64,000 nucleotides of DNA from Phlebopus portentosus (taxonomy: Eukaryota > Basidiomycota > Agaricomycetes > Boletales > Boletinellaceae), in the NCBI GenBank assembly GCA_037892935.1, contig JAYXKI010000006.1:992001-1056000 (forward strand). Reading direction: 5' to 3'. The notes under the pieces were generated by a model. It ran no database searches and had not been told where the DNA came from. It worked only from the letters and a program-made list of their open reading frames with translations. The position numbers and the translations under genes are program-made. This document shows, in pieces, positions 1 to 10,747 of this stretch (the first letter of the stretch is position 1; the number at the start of each line of letters is the position of its first letter).

Positions 1-354
1 TAACGTGTGAAGCAATCACTTCTCTCGTATGGGAGACGCCCAGACGCCCAGGTAAAACGCTCGTTTTTCTCCTTGCTGGCACTTCCAGTGCATTGGAAAT
101 TCGTACGTACGAGCAGAGGTGCGGCGACGCGGATCATGCCGAGGATGTTTTCATCCGTTTGACCACCATCTCTTCCTATTGCGCCATCAGCCATCCCATA
201 GAAGATCTTATTTAGCAGGGCCGAAAACCACAACCATCCTGGTAAGTCCACGAAACACGTACGATAAAGATAACCAAACCATACCAAAATATGCTTCCTG
301 TTTATAGTTGAAAGGGCTTAGAAGTATCCGCATGAGTTCCTGAGTTGTATACCC

Positions 355-513
355 ATGCCACGTATGGTGACAACACCGCCTGAATATGTTGAACAAATTT
401 GCAGAAGGATGGAAGACACTCAACTCAATGTTCAGGAAGAAGCCAAGAAGCGGATTTCTAGGATTCTAAGGTACCAATACAACATCAAAGATATCCGAGC
501 TTCAAGTTCCTAA
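355..513 (+). CDS. Short ORF, 52 aa, unrecognised
   Basis: An ATG at 355 opens a 52-codon frame ending in TAA at 511-513. The product is charged and looks helical (a PPEYVEQI start, then Glu/Lys/Arg-rich). I recognise no family. It could be a small gene, the last exon of a gene starting left of the window, or a chance ORF. The rest of 1-880 shows nothing convincing on either strand. Confidence 0.2.
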   Translation: MPRMVTTPPEYVEQICRRMEDTQLNVQEEAKKRISRILRYQYNIKDIRASSS

Positions 514-882
514 GCTGGATATACCGCGAGGTAAATAAAGTACGCAGTTCCAAAGTTGAAGGAGCTTGATCGATTGCACCCGTGTTTGAGTGCCCGCAAG
601 CGTCCGACCGATTATCAGAAAATTGTTTAGCAAGTTCCGTTTTAACCGAGGAGCCATGCGGCAGCAAAGTATGAAGGCGAGTTCTTGTAGAACAGTAATA
701 GCCCTCTGGCAAATTTGACGATGGTGTAAAGAAAGGACTCAGAGGACAGTAGGTCGTGACTAAACATGAAGTGACAAGAATGCGTGATTTGCACGTGAGT
801 TGTGTCACATCGCGTTCAGTTCAACCCTATCCCTTTGAACTACGTAGTACGTTCGTATTAACTCTTGTAATTTGCTGCTGCA

Positions 883-1883
883 ATGGCTGCAGTAGTCGGA
901 AATGCGCGCCCTATTGACCTCGCGTCCATCCTTGAGTCGCAAAATCCGGTCATTGACCTACGAATCGAGGAGTTTGAACGCACGTCGCGTCGTTTTCTCA
1001 AAGCCGTTACCGCTTATACTGCACGAGCGCTTGAGGAGATCGCGCAGAGGAGGACGCGCCATGCGGCGGAGATGAAACGTATTGCGGAGCGCACGGCGCA
1101 GGTGGAGGCGGAGATACAAACGTGCAAGGTTAAAGAGATTGAGCTTATGGAAGGTGGGTTGGTTGCTAGTTCCTCTTTGCGTGAGTTGGTGGCTGACCTT
1201 GAATATCTTCGACTGAATAGTCCTGGAGAAGGAGCAGGCTGAGAAGAGGGAGGCTGAATCTGCGGTCTCTGAGTTAAAACGACAGTTTGCTAGTATTAAA
1301 GAGAAATGCGCGTCAGTAGATGCTGAAATCGAACAATACACGGACGAAGTGAACAATCTACGAAAAGGTGTGGTGTTATTGGTAAATCATTATAAGCCGC
1401 AGCTGAAGTGATGACTGTGATCCTCAGATAAGCAGAAGGATGTGTCTGTGCTCGATACATGTGCATCGCGATTGTCTCCAGAATTAAAAGACATGGAAGA
1501 ACGCTTGCAATTTGACCTTGAAGGTGTAGGGCGTATGTGGAACAACCTATATCTTGTCCAAACCAGTATGCTTACGTATCATATTGACCTATCTCCAGAG
1601 GACAAACTGCTGCTGCGATTCCTACGCATAGACCCTGTGGGTCCCCAGCGCGAGTTCAGTATTGTTATCGACGCGTCCGATCGACTATACCACGGTTCGT
1701 TGTCTTCATCTAACCAACTCATTCTCTCATACCGTGTTCTCTCTTCATACAGTACCTCTGACGACACCGCCTATTCCAACGTTGCCCTTACTCGTGGACC
1801 AGCTGAATAAGACGCGGGATTTGTACGCGTTTATCAAGTCCTTAAGAGCTCGTTTTGTCGAGATGGTTGATGGAGCGAGATGA
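883..1883 (+). CDS. SPC25: Kinetochore protein Spc25 (Ndc80 complex)
   Basis: Spc25 is a subunit of the Ndc80 complex, which ties kinetochores to spindle microtubules; its globular C-terminus pairs with Spc24. Four exons close in phase: 883-1153, 1221-1381, 1436-1694 and 1753-1883, giving 273 aa. The N-terminal two thirds is a long Glu/Arg/Lys-rich coiled coil. The C-terminal RWD-like part carries family signatures: LLLRFLRIDP, then REFSIVIDASDRLYHG, and at the end LVDQLNKTRDLYAFIKSLR. The last intron (1695-1752) falls inside the globular domain. The start is the first ATG of the coiled-coil frame. It converges on the ThuA-type gene, with 201 bp between stops. Identification rests on the C-terminal domain and the overall design; the exact acceptor of exon 3 (1433 or 1436) is ambiguous but in frame either way. 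Confidence 0.85.
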
Positions 1884-2084
1884 GATGCACGTCGTGTCTG
1901 CATGCCGTCCTCTCTTTTTCTATCTTTCTTCATGACGTTTATCGCAATGAACCATCAACCTTCTGATTTCAAGTCCGAATGCAAGGTGTATAGTATTACG
2001 CTAAGTACGGTACAATACTTCCGTGTCCAGTGAAGTCCATTATTCGTTCAAGGAAACCACAATGAAGAATATTGTCTCGGCATA

Positions 2085-3718
2085 TCACAGAGAACGTTGT
2101 ATCATTGCAAGCGTCAAGCCTGTGATCACAGCTACGAGCAGGACTGTCATTGATACGGTTTTGAAGGAAGATATGTCGCCGCTTGTTGAAGCAGAGCCGG
2201 ATGCACTACGTGAGAGCATCAGCGTCGACAAAGATAAGCTGAGTGATATTGGTGTGGAGAGTCCATACCTGTTAGATGCGGTGGAAGATCCAGATGGGTC
2301 GGAAGTATCATTCCCTGGATTCCCAACGAGGCCACTCGAGTTGAATGCCTTGGTCGTACTCGACTCAAGTGCCCACGTTACTCCGCCCATCACATGTGCA
2401 ATGAACAGCTCGTCCTAAACCATTCCATGGATAAATCAGGACCAGAATTAGAAACCCACAGCACCCGGATAGAAGAATAACATAAGTGAACTTCTCTGGA
2501 AAGAAGCGGCACAGAGCGGAGAACTGCGAAAGCATATGTATGCATATGTTGTACTTACCATCCATGTTTCGTTCAGGTGCCCGAGGCTGGTGTAAAAACT
2601 CCGGCCGGCAAATCCGCCTTCTTCGATGCCTGCACCACGTTCTTGGTACCAGGCTACACATAACCCATGTTAGCTGCGCCGTTCAAGCCTTTCCAAGAGG
2701 AAATGACAAACGAAGCGGAAGTCGGAAGAACGGGACGAGGGGCATTCTGCGTGCTCACCAGTTGGATGAGGAGTCCCCTGATCGAAATTTCGCTGCCCGT
2801 CGTCTGTTAGTCAGTCCGATCGAAGCGGCCATGTAAACGGATACAAAAATAGACTCAGAAAAAAATCAGAAGACTTGCCGACATAGCTTGATTCATTGGC
2901 CGAGAGAATCACGACGGCGCCAACACTCCGTGGATCGGACTTGAAATTGTACCTAACATGTCGCTTCATCGATAAGTACAAATCAAATTTCAAGAAGAAA
3001 AGAACATAACACGGACATTTCGTCCTGCACATGCCATTCGGCGGGGAGCATGCTCGTGCTTGGGTGTGATGGATCTAGAACGTCTACAGTCGCGTTCTGA
3101 AGCACCGGATGATAATCGAAGAAGGCACCTATTCAATCAAAGTGCGAATTATCGTGGGTTATTGCAAAAGAAATCAGGAGATAGACTGGAGATCCACCGA
3201 CCGACTTCTTCACCGAACCAGGAGTCATTTCGTAGGGTGTCTGACGCGCTGTGCACGGCGATGAAGTTCCCACCTTTGTCGAGGTAGTTGCGTAAGGCCG
3301 TCTTGCCAGAGGCGTCAAGCACTGCGAGTCCGGTGGAAAATAAAGCAAAGATGAATAAGTTGAGAAAAGGCGCCAAGAATTTCCAAGTCTCCTACACACC
3401 TTCCCCAGTCGTGCTGACAAACATAACCGCGTCATATCCCGCCAAGGTATCGTCCGTAAAGCGCGTCCTATCCTCAGTAGCATCGAACCGAACATTGAAT
3501 GATCCTCCATTCGACACGCTCTGGTTTTGTAAGGCCTGGATGGCTGTGGGAATAGAGTCGTGCCGAAAGTCGGCGGTCGCAGTGTAAAGAAGGATGTGTG
3601 CTGTTGACTGCTGCTGGGCGGCGGCGCCTCGAAACGTCATCGATGCCATGATTAGCTGGAAGGTGAGGAGAAAGGCGTAGAGGATTGGGCGGGAGCGAGT
3701 ACCACCAGAGTTTGACAT
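2085..3718 (-). CDS. Secreted ThuA-domain protein with C-terminal membrane segment
   Basis: Seven exons on the minus strand close exactly: 3718-3400, 3321-3202, 3128-3017, 2952-2879, 2803-2759, 2653-2559 and 2414-2085 (364 aa). An N-terminal hydrophobic signal ends near an AAAQQQ stretch. The ThuA (trehalose-utilisation, class I glutamine-amidotransferase-like) fold follows: ILLYTATADFRHDSIP, AGYDAVMFVSTTGE, GGNFIAVHSASDT, then TPHPTAWYQERGAG and SFYTSLGHLNETW. The last about 60 residues are Ser/Thr-rich and end in a hydrophobic segment with a short basic tail, like a single membrane anchor or GPI signal. Family members act on glycosides in bacteria; the fungal substrate is unknown. The intron after 2879 begins with GC (G|GCAAGT). 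The ATG at 3718 is chosen because it begins the signal peptide. Confidence 0.85.
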
Positions 3719-4090
3719 GAGTGCAAGGAATCCGAAGCACACCTGATGCGTCGATCACAAACGATGACCTCATGTAAACGCTAATCATGCCGATCATTGT
3801 CGTTTCTGGTCAACCCTGTCCAGGCAAAATAAAAATAAATTGTGCAGAAAAACGATTCGCAATATAATGTCGCTACACCGTATTATGGTATACTATACGC
3901 AAGGAAGACATCTCCTTTCAAGTCTCCTTTATTGACCCACGTTGATACAAGCCCTGCGACAAAAGTTTTCACTGCCCATCTGCAAAACTTGCAGTCAGGC
4001 AATTTTCCAACAAACGAGGGATAACGGCACCTACCCAGTCAAGATGATCAATGTCGTAAAGAAGGGTTGGATGTCCAGCACGACTATATT

Positions 4091-4366
4091 TCAAAGTAAG
4101 TTTATCATTCTTGTTCTAGACCAAAGAACCACACCTCGAAGTCCAAATCCAGCAGCCATTCCGCCGAGCACGTTCCGCACGACCCATTCACGATCAAGCT
4201 TATCGTCATCCCAAATTTCAAGAGCTCTCTGGGTGACATCATGTGTCAAAAGATCATGGAAGAAGCGGCCTTCCGTGCCATTTGTCGAGCGAGTGAAGGA
4301 ACGACTGGAAGGCACGATGGAAGGTTTCCACAGGGCGAGGAGAAGCAGAAGGAATAGTTTTGTCAT
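4091..4366 (-). CDS. Possible small secreted protein, unrecognised
   Basis: An ATG at 4366 opens 91 codons with a strong hydrophobic N-terminus (Leu-rich, signal-peptide-like) followed by a charged region containing WDDDKLDREWVV and a Gly-rich segment. No family is recognised. It lies 370 bp upstream of the ThuA-type gene on the same strand. The true 3' end may continue after an intron starting near 4125, because a possible donor follows the Gly-rich stretch. It may also be spurious. Confidence 0.3.
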   Translation of the reverse strand: MTKLFLLLLLALWKPSIVPSSRSFTRSTNGTEGRFFHDLLTHDVTQRALEIWDDDKLDREWVVRNVLGGMAAGFGLRGVVLWSRTRMINLL

Positions 4367-4447
4367 GGAAGAGTAAAACAAGGTCAGGGGGACGTGCGAT
4401 AGCCTGGGACGTGCTTCAAAACGTGCTGATAACGGTGCAACGAACAC

Positions 4448-5612
4448 AGAAGATAGACTTACCTTAGTTGTTCTCTAACGGTGCTCTGGCTTACAAGATT
4501 ATCCGTTTTGACAATAGACTGCCAAAGACTGATTGCCTTGAGGACCGCAGAAGCTGTTAGAGTAATCCCGATATGAAACGCGAGCGTTTCTAATTTTTAC
4601 GAGTAAGAATGCCAAGGAAGGCACGCTTCTGGAAAGCTCACCAATGACACAGCCCGCAAATATGCGAAGTAGGGGCTCTACGTGCTCTTTGGTCCATAAG
4701 GTCGAAATTGTATCGCCTGGTTCACTTGAAGGACCTCAATGCATTGCGCAAGTCAGTTCTGAGCAGCTTGTCACTGACTTCAATTCCTGATAAACTCACT
4801 GAGATGAGACCACCTAATGACTAGTAGAAGTGGCAGTCAGAAATCTTTCTTACTGGTTGGCTGGATTTTCTTACACGCATCGACGAAAACCAGAACAATC
4901 CCTAGTTGGAAGATCAGCTTCCATCGGTCCTGTTCTTGTTTAATCATTGCCATCAATTACAGGGGACACCTATTCATGCCTTTTCTCGCCGACTTTCCGC
5001 GGTGCAAACTCGATCTTTCTCATTAGCGTCGGAAAGACCTGGGTCCTTGGATGCTCTTCTCGGCTCGTATCCTCTATTGAACAAAAGATGCCGAAAAACA
5101 TCCCGTTTAAGCAAAATCAAGTCAAGCAGTAATGTGAGCGAGTCGTGTTCAACGTATGGATCCGCAAAATTGAGGCATTTTGGCTATTCTGAAAGCGTCA
5201 GAATTCTCTGTTGTAAATTGTAGTTCGCGAGCTAATGAAGCAACACAAGCGGACGGAATCGGCAGTCGGAAATGAAAAGTAGAAGTATAACGGAACGGGA
5301 AGAGAAGAGACGGTATACGTACACATTGCTCAAGCCGAAGGTTGTTTGCAGACTCGTAGACAGTATACAGATAGGGTATTTTGTGAGTACATGTTATGCA
5401 AATGGGCATTGGGAGAATGATGAGATGGTGGTTGAAGAGAGACCATTGACGGAGATTCCGAACAAGGCAAGAAAAGTCTAATCAACGATAAGATGATCGG
5501 CGTCCAAAGCTTGTTTCTCTGCCTCCCCGTCGCTCTCTCTCATCCCACGACCACCGATTGACCATCCTCTCATCGTTTCTCTCCTTCGACAATCACCGGG
5601 AGTTGAAATATA
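4448..5612. other. Intergenic, no supported gene
   Basis: About 1.1 kb between the small secreted ORF and the F-box gene. Only short, mutually overlapping ORFs occur, none with a recognisable product. Pyrimidine-rich stretches just before 5613 (around 5515-5585) suit the promoter of the F-box gene. Confidence 0.5.
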
Positions 5613-7076
5613 ATGATAATCGAGTCAAGATGCAACAGAAGGTCAAGCCATCTCTCTCTCAGGCGTTCCGTATCCACAGAGCTCAGTCCGATCGACCGCC
5701 TCCCACCAGAAATACTGGGGATCATCTTCTGCCACACTCTTCCATCAAAATGCGACTTTGTCGAGCCATCAATCCAGTCAGCACCTCTCCTCCTGGGTCG
5801 AGTTTGCAAGCACTGGAGAGAACTGGCCGAGCGCACTCCAGAACTGTGGGCATCGATCAGCATGTTCCTCCTCCGTCCGTACGAACGAGCCACGCGAGCA
5901 TTCGAGAGATGGATAGCACGCTCAGGGAGCTGCCCATTGCGCATAAAGCTCGTTGTCATGACCTACTCGTCTTCTCCTTCATATTCTTCTGAATCGGGTA
6001 GTGGTCGGATACATAACGCGCAGAAGGATACGCTGAGGGCGTTTGTACGGAGTCTAGCGAGGCAGAGTTATCGATGGCTTGTTGCGGATATTTCAGTTCC
6101 GGGCTGTTTCATGCAGAGCTTACTGGCGAACGAGGCGCCAATGTTGAAGAAGCTTACTCTTTCCGATCCACTCGTCGAGCCAGGAAGCGATATGTCGTAC
6201 ACATGGGAACATACGTTTGCGCTATCTGCTGCCCCAGCACTCTCGACACTTGTGTTGAAGCAGAGACTAAGGATTATCCCGATAACGGCGCACCCGATCA
6301 CTTCAGTGCAGTTTGACGCATTTTCGTCTTCGCAGATCGTTGATCTTTTCAGTGGATGCCCGATGCTTGAGGAACTAGGGATATCATTTAGACGGGAGAT
6401 CCTCATTCTTGACGGTCCGGATATCTGGACGTTCCCGCGTATGCACACGCTACGCATTTCGTTACACCACAGCAATTCACGCATCGAGACAAGCGCGATT
6501 CTTGACCGACTCCGACTTCCCTGTCTACGCACTCTAACCATCGATGGACTCAGGCAATCCCACGGTTTACATCTTTGCACTTTACTCGACCGCACAGGAG
6601 GCGGTCTTACGAGTCTTACGTTGCTCAATATATCCACATCGCACAATGATATGTTCGAGTACCTCCATCGGGCGCCTCACCTGCGATCCCTCCGACTAGT
6701 CGACTCGCATGGATTCGATTATCGCTGCATACGCAGATTGACGTGGCTTCCAAGCTGGCAGACGAATGTTTGTCCTCGTCTCAGTGAACTCTGGCTGCTG
6801 AGAAGCGAATGCCAGATGCTCATGCTGGACATGGTGGAGAATATGGTTGTCTCGAGAAGCCCGGCCGGCGGTGGTGTGAGTGCGCGGCAAGCTCATGGGC
6901 ACAATACGCGCTCAAGTACTGGAAAGGTAGACTCGAAACATCATTCTGAGCCAAGTGTGGTTCTGGATCCGTTGAGAGAGTTTAGGTTTGACGGATCGAG
7001 GTTCCAGCATGAGGATTTGCTCGCGCGACCCAGGATCAAAGCTGCGATCGAGAATGGTCTCGTGTGGAAACGATAG
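5613..7076 (+). CDS. F-box domain protein
   Basis: A single uninterrupted 487-codon frame, unusual in this intron-rich window. Residues about 28-80 form an F-box: ID-RLPPEILGIIFCHTLP, then APLLLGRVCKHWRELAERTPELWASI. The F-box binds Skp1 and would place the protein in an SCF ubiquitin ligase. The remainder is leucine-rich in irregular repeats (for example LRTLTIDGL, LTSLTLLNIS, LRSLRLVDS), consistent with a substrate-binding LRR-like domain. Such single-exon or few-exon F-box genes are strongly expanded in Agaricomycetes, and individual substrates are unknown. The ATG at 5613 is the first in frame; a second Met is absent before the F-box, so this start is needed. Confidence 0.8.
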   Translation: MIIESRCNRRSSHLSLRRSVSTELSPIDRLPPEILGIIFCHTLPSKCDFVEPSIQSAPLLLGRVCKHWRELAERTPELWASISMFLLRPYERATRAFERWIARSGSCPLRIKLVVMTYSSSPSYSSESGSGRIHNAQKDTLRAFVRSLARQSYRWLVADISVPGCFMQSLLANEAPMLKKLTLSDPLVEPGSDMSYTWEHTFALSAAPALSTLVLKQRLRIIPITAHPITSVQFDAFSSSQIVDLFSGCPMLEELGISFRREILILDGPDIWTFPRMHTLRISLHHSNSRIETSAILDRLRLPCLRTLTIDGLRQSHGLHLCTLLDRTGGGLTSLTLLNISTSHNDMFEYLHRAPHLRSLRLVDSHGFDYRCIRRLTWLPSWQTNVCPRLSELWLLRSECQMLMLDMVENMVVSRSPAGGGVSARQAHGHNTRSSTGKVDSKHHSEPSVVLDPLREFRFDGSRFQHEDLLARPRIKAAIENGLVWKR

Positions 7077-7490
7077 AACTGTAATTCACCCACTCGTTAT
7101 TTGGTCTGGATGGCTAAGCTCATGGGTCTTAGTCGTTCATAGTCTATTTTTTTCGTGTATCCCACTTTTCGCCCCGTTCCTATTATGCATCTCTCACTAC
7201 GCACTCTCTCAATACTCTGTACTTTGTACATTTGTTCTGTTCTGCAGTCCGCAACTCGCTTGTCCGTCACGTCCCGCATATGTTTTCCGGTGTCCTTTTG
7301 TTTTGTGTCCCTTGTTCGTTTTCTTTCGCTATTTCTGGTTTTCAACGTGCAGTCGTTACAGTCTTATCTAGGTACCTTAGTAGTGCTAATTCAAACTTGT
7401 GCATGCCATGTTAGTCTACATTGATGGATGATTATCTGGATCATGTCGATTTGCTGATTCTAATCAACTTTAGCGAATGGCGAGGTAAGA

Positions 7491-8934
7491 CTAACTCTCG
7501 TGCTTCTTGATGAACTGCACTACCGAGTGCACGAAGTCTTTTGGTCTGAATAAAGATAACTCATCAGTAAGCCAAGCTTCCAGGATCCAAAGCGATACTT
7601 GGGCTGACCGTTCATAATGCACTTTCAATATGTCAAGCAGCTATTAGTGAGGTGCGAGTAAAGTAAGCCAGGAAGTGAACGTACCCCAGTGCGCAGCATC
7701 TAGCGTCTCCATCTCCATCTTCGGGAAGAACTGTTTTATCTTATCCAAGTTGTTCTTTTTATGTAACTGTGCCATCATTGGTAAGTACAACACTTCACCG
7801 TACAGCCCGCTCTTTCGCAAGCGAAAAAGCAAGAAAACTCACTTGCTCTTGGAACCTTTGATGAACAACGTTGGTCCATCCCAGCTTGCCTCACCAGGCT
7901 CATATGGGAAGTCGCTCAAATCATCTAAACTCTTTTTGATGGTTTCCAGAGGGATGCGGAATCGGACGGGCTTGCCGTTGTGCGTTGTGTCGAGATTGGT
8001 TAGGAGGAAGTGTCGGATAAGAGGATCCTACAGTCCATTAACCTCGTTAATAAGAGTCCCTTGTTGAAAATGATCCTGGCAAGACAAAATAAAGTACTAG
8101 CTGACCTCTTCGATCTCTTCTAAAGCTTCGAATGCTTCTTTCTTTGTAGTCGCATTGCCTTCTTTTTCGAGCTTGATCATACCTTCCAGATATCTCCTGA
8201 ATTCGTTGGAGAGTTTCCCACGAAGGGGGGAGACGTCTGCTACGATGAGATGGGATAGAGTGCCCTTCGGAAGATCTGGGTTTAGAGCAAGTGCCATAGC
8301 TGCTTTTCCGCCCCTACGATTGACGGTTCAAGTTTATCAGTGGGCCGATTCCACAATACTTGAAAACTAACAAAAAGAAAAAGAAAAAAGACTAACATAG
8401 AATGTCCAAGCAGGGAAACGTTCTTGAACGAATGCTTCTGACAGAAATGTGAGATGTCGGCCGCTTGGGTGCTGTAGTCCATAACTTCGCTGCGCGGCGA
8501 GTCGCCAAAGTTTCGGAGGTCCTAGGGAAGAGATTATAATACATGGTCTTAGTTGCTTGACTTTGGAAAATTGTCAGTATTCACAATCGGGATGACCGGC
8601 CGCTGAAGTTGTTTGGCTAGTTGTTTTCCTAGCGAGTTCCAGTTGCGCTTCGAGCCGCTAGTCGCTATCAGAGGCTATTCAGTCATGCAGAGTTCAACGT
8701 CCATACAAAAGTCCGTGTGCGACGATAAGAGGTCCCTTGGATGAGTCTGGATTAATGGCGTGGATATCATAGGCAAGGTCCACCGGCGAAACTGACGAAA
8801 GCACTGAGAAGCTGATTAGTCATCCAGGTCAGTTATTAAAGTGAGAAGAAAGTACATCGTCTATGTGCGCGTGCATATTGTGGTAGCAGATGCGCAGACT
8901 TGGCGGACAAGCGCGCATGGGAAAGCAAGGACAT
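7491..8934 (-). CDS. Mitochondrial alpha/beta hydrolase (ABHD11/Imo32-like), frame break or alternative splice
   Basis: Nine exons: 8934-8856, 8803-8707, 8657-8585, 8521-8397, 8313-8106, 8027-7843, 7766-7685, 7621-7609 and 7545-7491. The N-terminus is Arg/Ser/Leu-rich, like a mitochondrial presequence. The hydrolase fold shows VAHGLFGSKRNW (oxyanion loop), DLRNFGDSP, the nucleophile elbow LLGHSMGGKAA and the catalytic-His segment LDAAHWVHYERP. The last motif spans a 13-nt micro-exon (7621-7609) with flanks closing in phase. With the best splice sites at 7843/7766 the total is 917 nt, one base short of a multiple of three: a run of five T (plus strand) at 7756-7760 looks one base too short. 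An alternative pair (exon end 7856, exon start 7792) restores frame but drops the conserved GSKS-Y stretch. Yeast relatives are Imo32 and Eat1. It shares a 183-bp divergent promoter with TSC13. Confidence 0.8.
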
Positions 8935-9117
8935 GGTTTGTGGTGATGAAGCCTTGCCTTGCACGCGCCTGGCCTGAAAGAAGCGAATCCAGTGATCGGC
9001 GGGTGTGATCGACATGACGCGTCAAACTAGATTTTATTTGTACCTGTTTAGTTTTCTTTCTAATCGTCATCCTCCTTTCCTCCTCCCTTCCCGCAAGAAA
9101 AGAAAAGAAAAAACACC
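8935..9117. promoter_or_regulatory. Divergent promoter between hydrolase and TSC13
   Basis: Only 183 bp separate the two start codons, so both genes must share this region. The TSC13 side contains a pyrimidine-rich tract (about 9060-9095) just before the ATG, typical of fungal core promoters. No TATA box is evident. Confidence 0.5.
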
Positions 9118-10465
9118 ATGGTGACTGTGACCATTTCTCCAGCAGGCAGACCTCCTGCGCTTGCTCCTAAGCTTCCAATCTCTCTGGTGCTGGGTGAAAA
9201 GACACTTGAGAATGCGACGGTTGCAGATGTCAAGCAGGCTATTGCTGCTCAATTTCCTAAGGTTCGTAATTCCATCTCGAGGTGTAGCATAATTGAAGCT
9301 AAACTTTCCCTCTTGAACGCGTAGTTTTACCCAGAGCGCCAGAAGCTTTCGTTGAAGGGTGACAGGAAGGCGCTTTTGGACGATGACACGCTCGCGAAGA
9401 TTGGTTTCGAGAGTGGCGGTGAGCTCAATGTGAAGGACTTGGGTCCGCAGGTCGGGTGGAGGACCGTGTTTTTGGTAGAATATGTACGTCGCATTGCTGT
9501 TTTTCCAGACCGTCTGCTACAGTGCGGAATTGACGCGTCTTCAGGTCGGACCCATCATTGTTCACCCACTATTCTATTACTTCCCTAGGCTGTTTTACGG
9601 AGGCGAGGTTCAGCATAGTTTACTGCAGAAGTGCGCACTCTTCACCCACTTTTTGATTGAAGCATCTTAAGGAGCTCGTCAGGTACTGCTTGGGCCTTGT
9701 GCTTCTCCATTTCATTAAGCGCGAATATGAGACAGTATTGTATGCCCGCCCCGCATTTTCACTAGTCATGAACAGAGGCTTAATTTAACGTGAAATAGCG
9801 TCCATCGCTTCTCCAAAGCTACCATGCCATTTCGAAATATTTTCAAAAAGTAGGTTCGCTCCAGGGCCCTCGTGATAACTCGAAACTGATGTGTTTCTTT
9901 CAAGTTCTTTCCATTACCACGTTCTAGGTGGTATTCTTCTGGCGTTCGATCTGTATCGACCGAAATACGCTGCTTTCTCACCCGCAGTCCTGGGAACGAA
10001 GCGCGATCAGCTTTCTTTCCTCTGGTTCTGGAGCGCCATCTTCATCGTATGTGTCTTTCTTCGTTCGTTCGTTCAAAGTCACACTGATCTCTTAACTTAG
10101 TTTGCGGAGCTTTCCAACCTCAAGACACACTTGATCCTCCGCTCATTGCGTCCCGAAGGAACGCGAAAACGTGCTGTTCCTCATGGCTATGGCTTCAACC
10201 TTGTTTCGTGTCCGAACTATTTCTTCGAGAGTCTCGCGTGGTTCGCGCTTTCCATGATGACTGGAAGCTACGCCGGTACGTAAGATGTCTTCTTCTCGAA
10301 AGCAATACTAACAAATATGGGCTTGCTTCGAAAGCTTGGTTGTTTTTCTTCGCTGGTAGCGCACAGATGGCTCAATGGGCTGTGAAGAAACATAAGGCGT
10401 ACAGGAAGGAATTTGGTAGTGAATATCCGAAGGACAGGAAGGCCATGTTCCCATTTGTTTTCTAA
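9118..10465 (+). CDS. TSC13: Very-long-chain enoyl-CoA reductase Tsc13
   Basis: Tsc13 performs the last reduction in each cycle of very-long-chain fatty acid elongation at the ER, feeding sphingolipid synthesis. Eight exons close in phase: 9118-9261, 9325-9483, 9545-9630, 9683-9739, 9799-9849, 9905-10046, 10101-10275 and 10335-10465 (314 aa, usual for the family). The N-terminal about 80 residues are ubiquitin-like, as in yeast and human homologues. Membrane segments follow, with the conserved HRFSKATMP stretch after FIKREYET, then the C-terminal steroid-5-alpha-reductase-type region: HGYGFNLVSCPNYFFES, AQMAQWAVKKHKAY and the terminal FPFVF. The first ATG follows a purine/CA leader directly. 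Neighbours are unrelated apart from the shared promoter. Confidence 0.93.
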
Positions 10466-10747
10466 AAGATATCTGCATGTTCTTGTCAAAAGCTAATCGA
10501 TAGCATCGGTTTTTTGTTTTGCATAGCCTACGATCGTTGCTGACTGAGGGGTCGTATGGTAATGAATATAATTCGCTTATGCGAGAGACCGAGACAGGGA
10601 TTGCTGTGACGTCAACATTGTTGCCAGTTATAGACTCGCGCGTGTGCAGATCCTCCACTTCAACATTCGCGTCGTTGCCCCTCGCCCCACTTCCGCTTCC
10701 TACCGCCATCATCACCAGCAGCAATTCTGTGAGAAAGAAATAACACA

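Noticed and set aside
2486..2836. 116-codon plus-strand ORF
   Set aside because: Antisense shadow of exons and introns of the ThuA-type gene.
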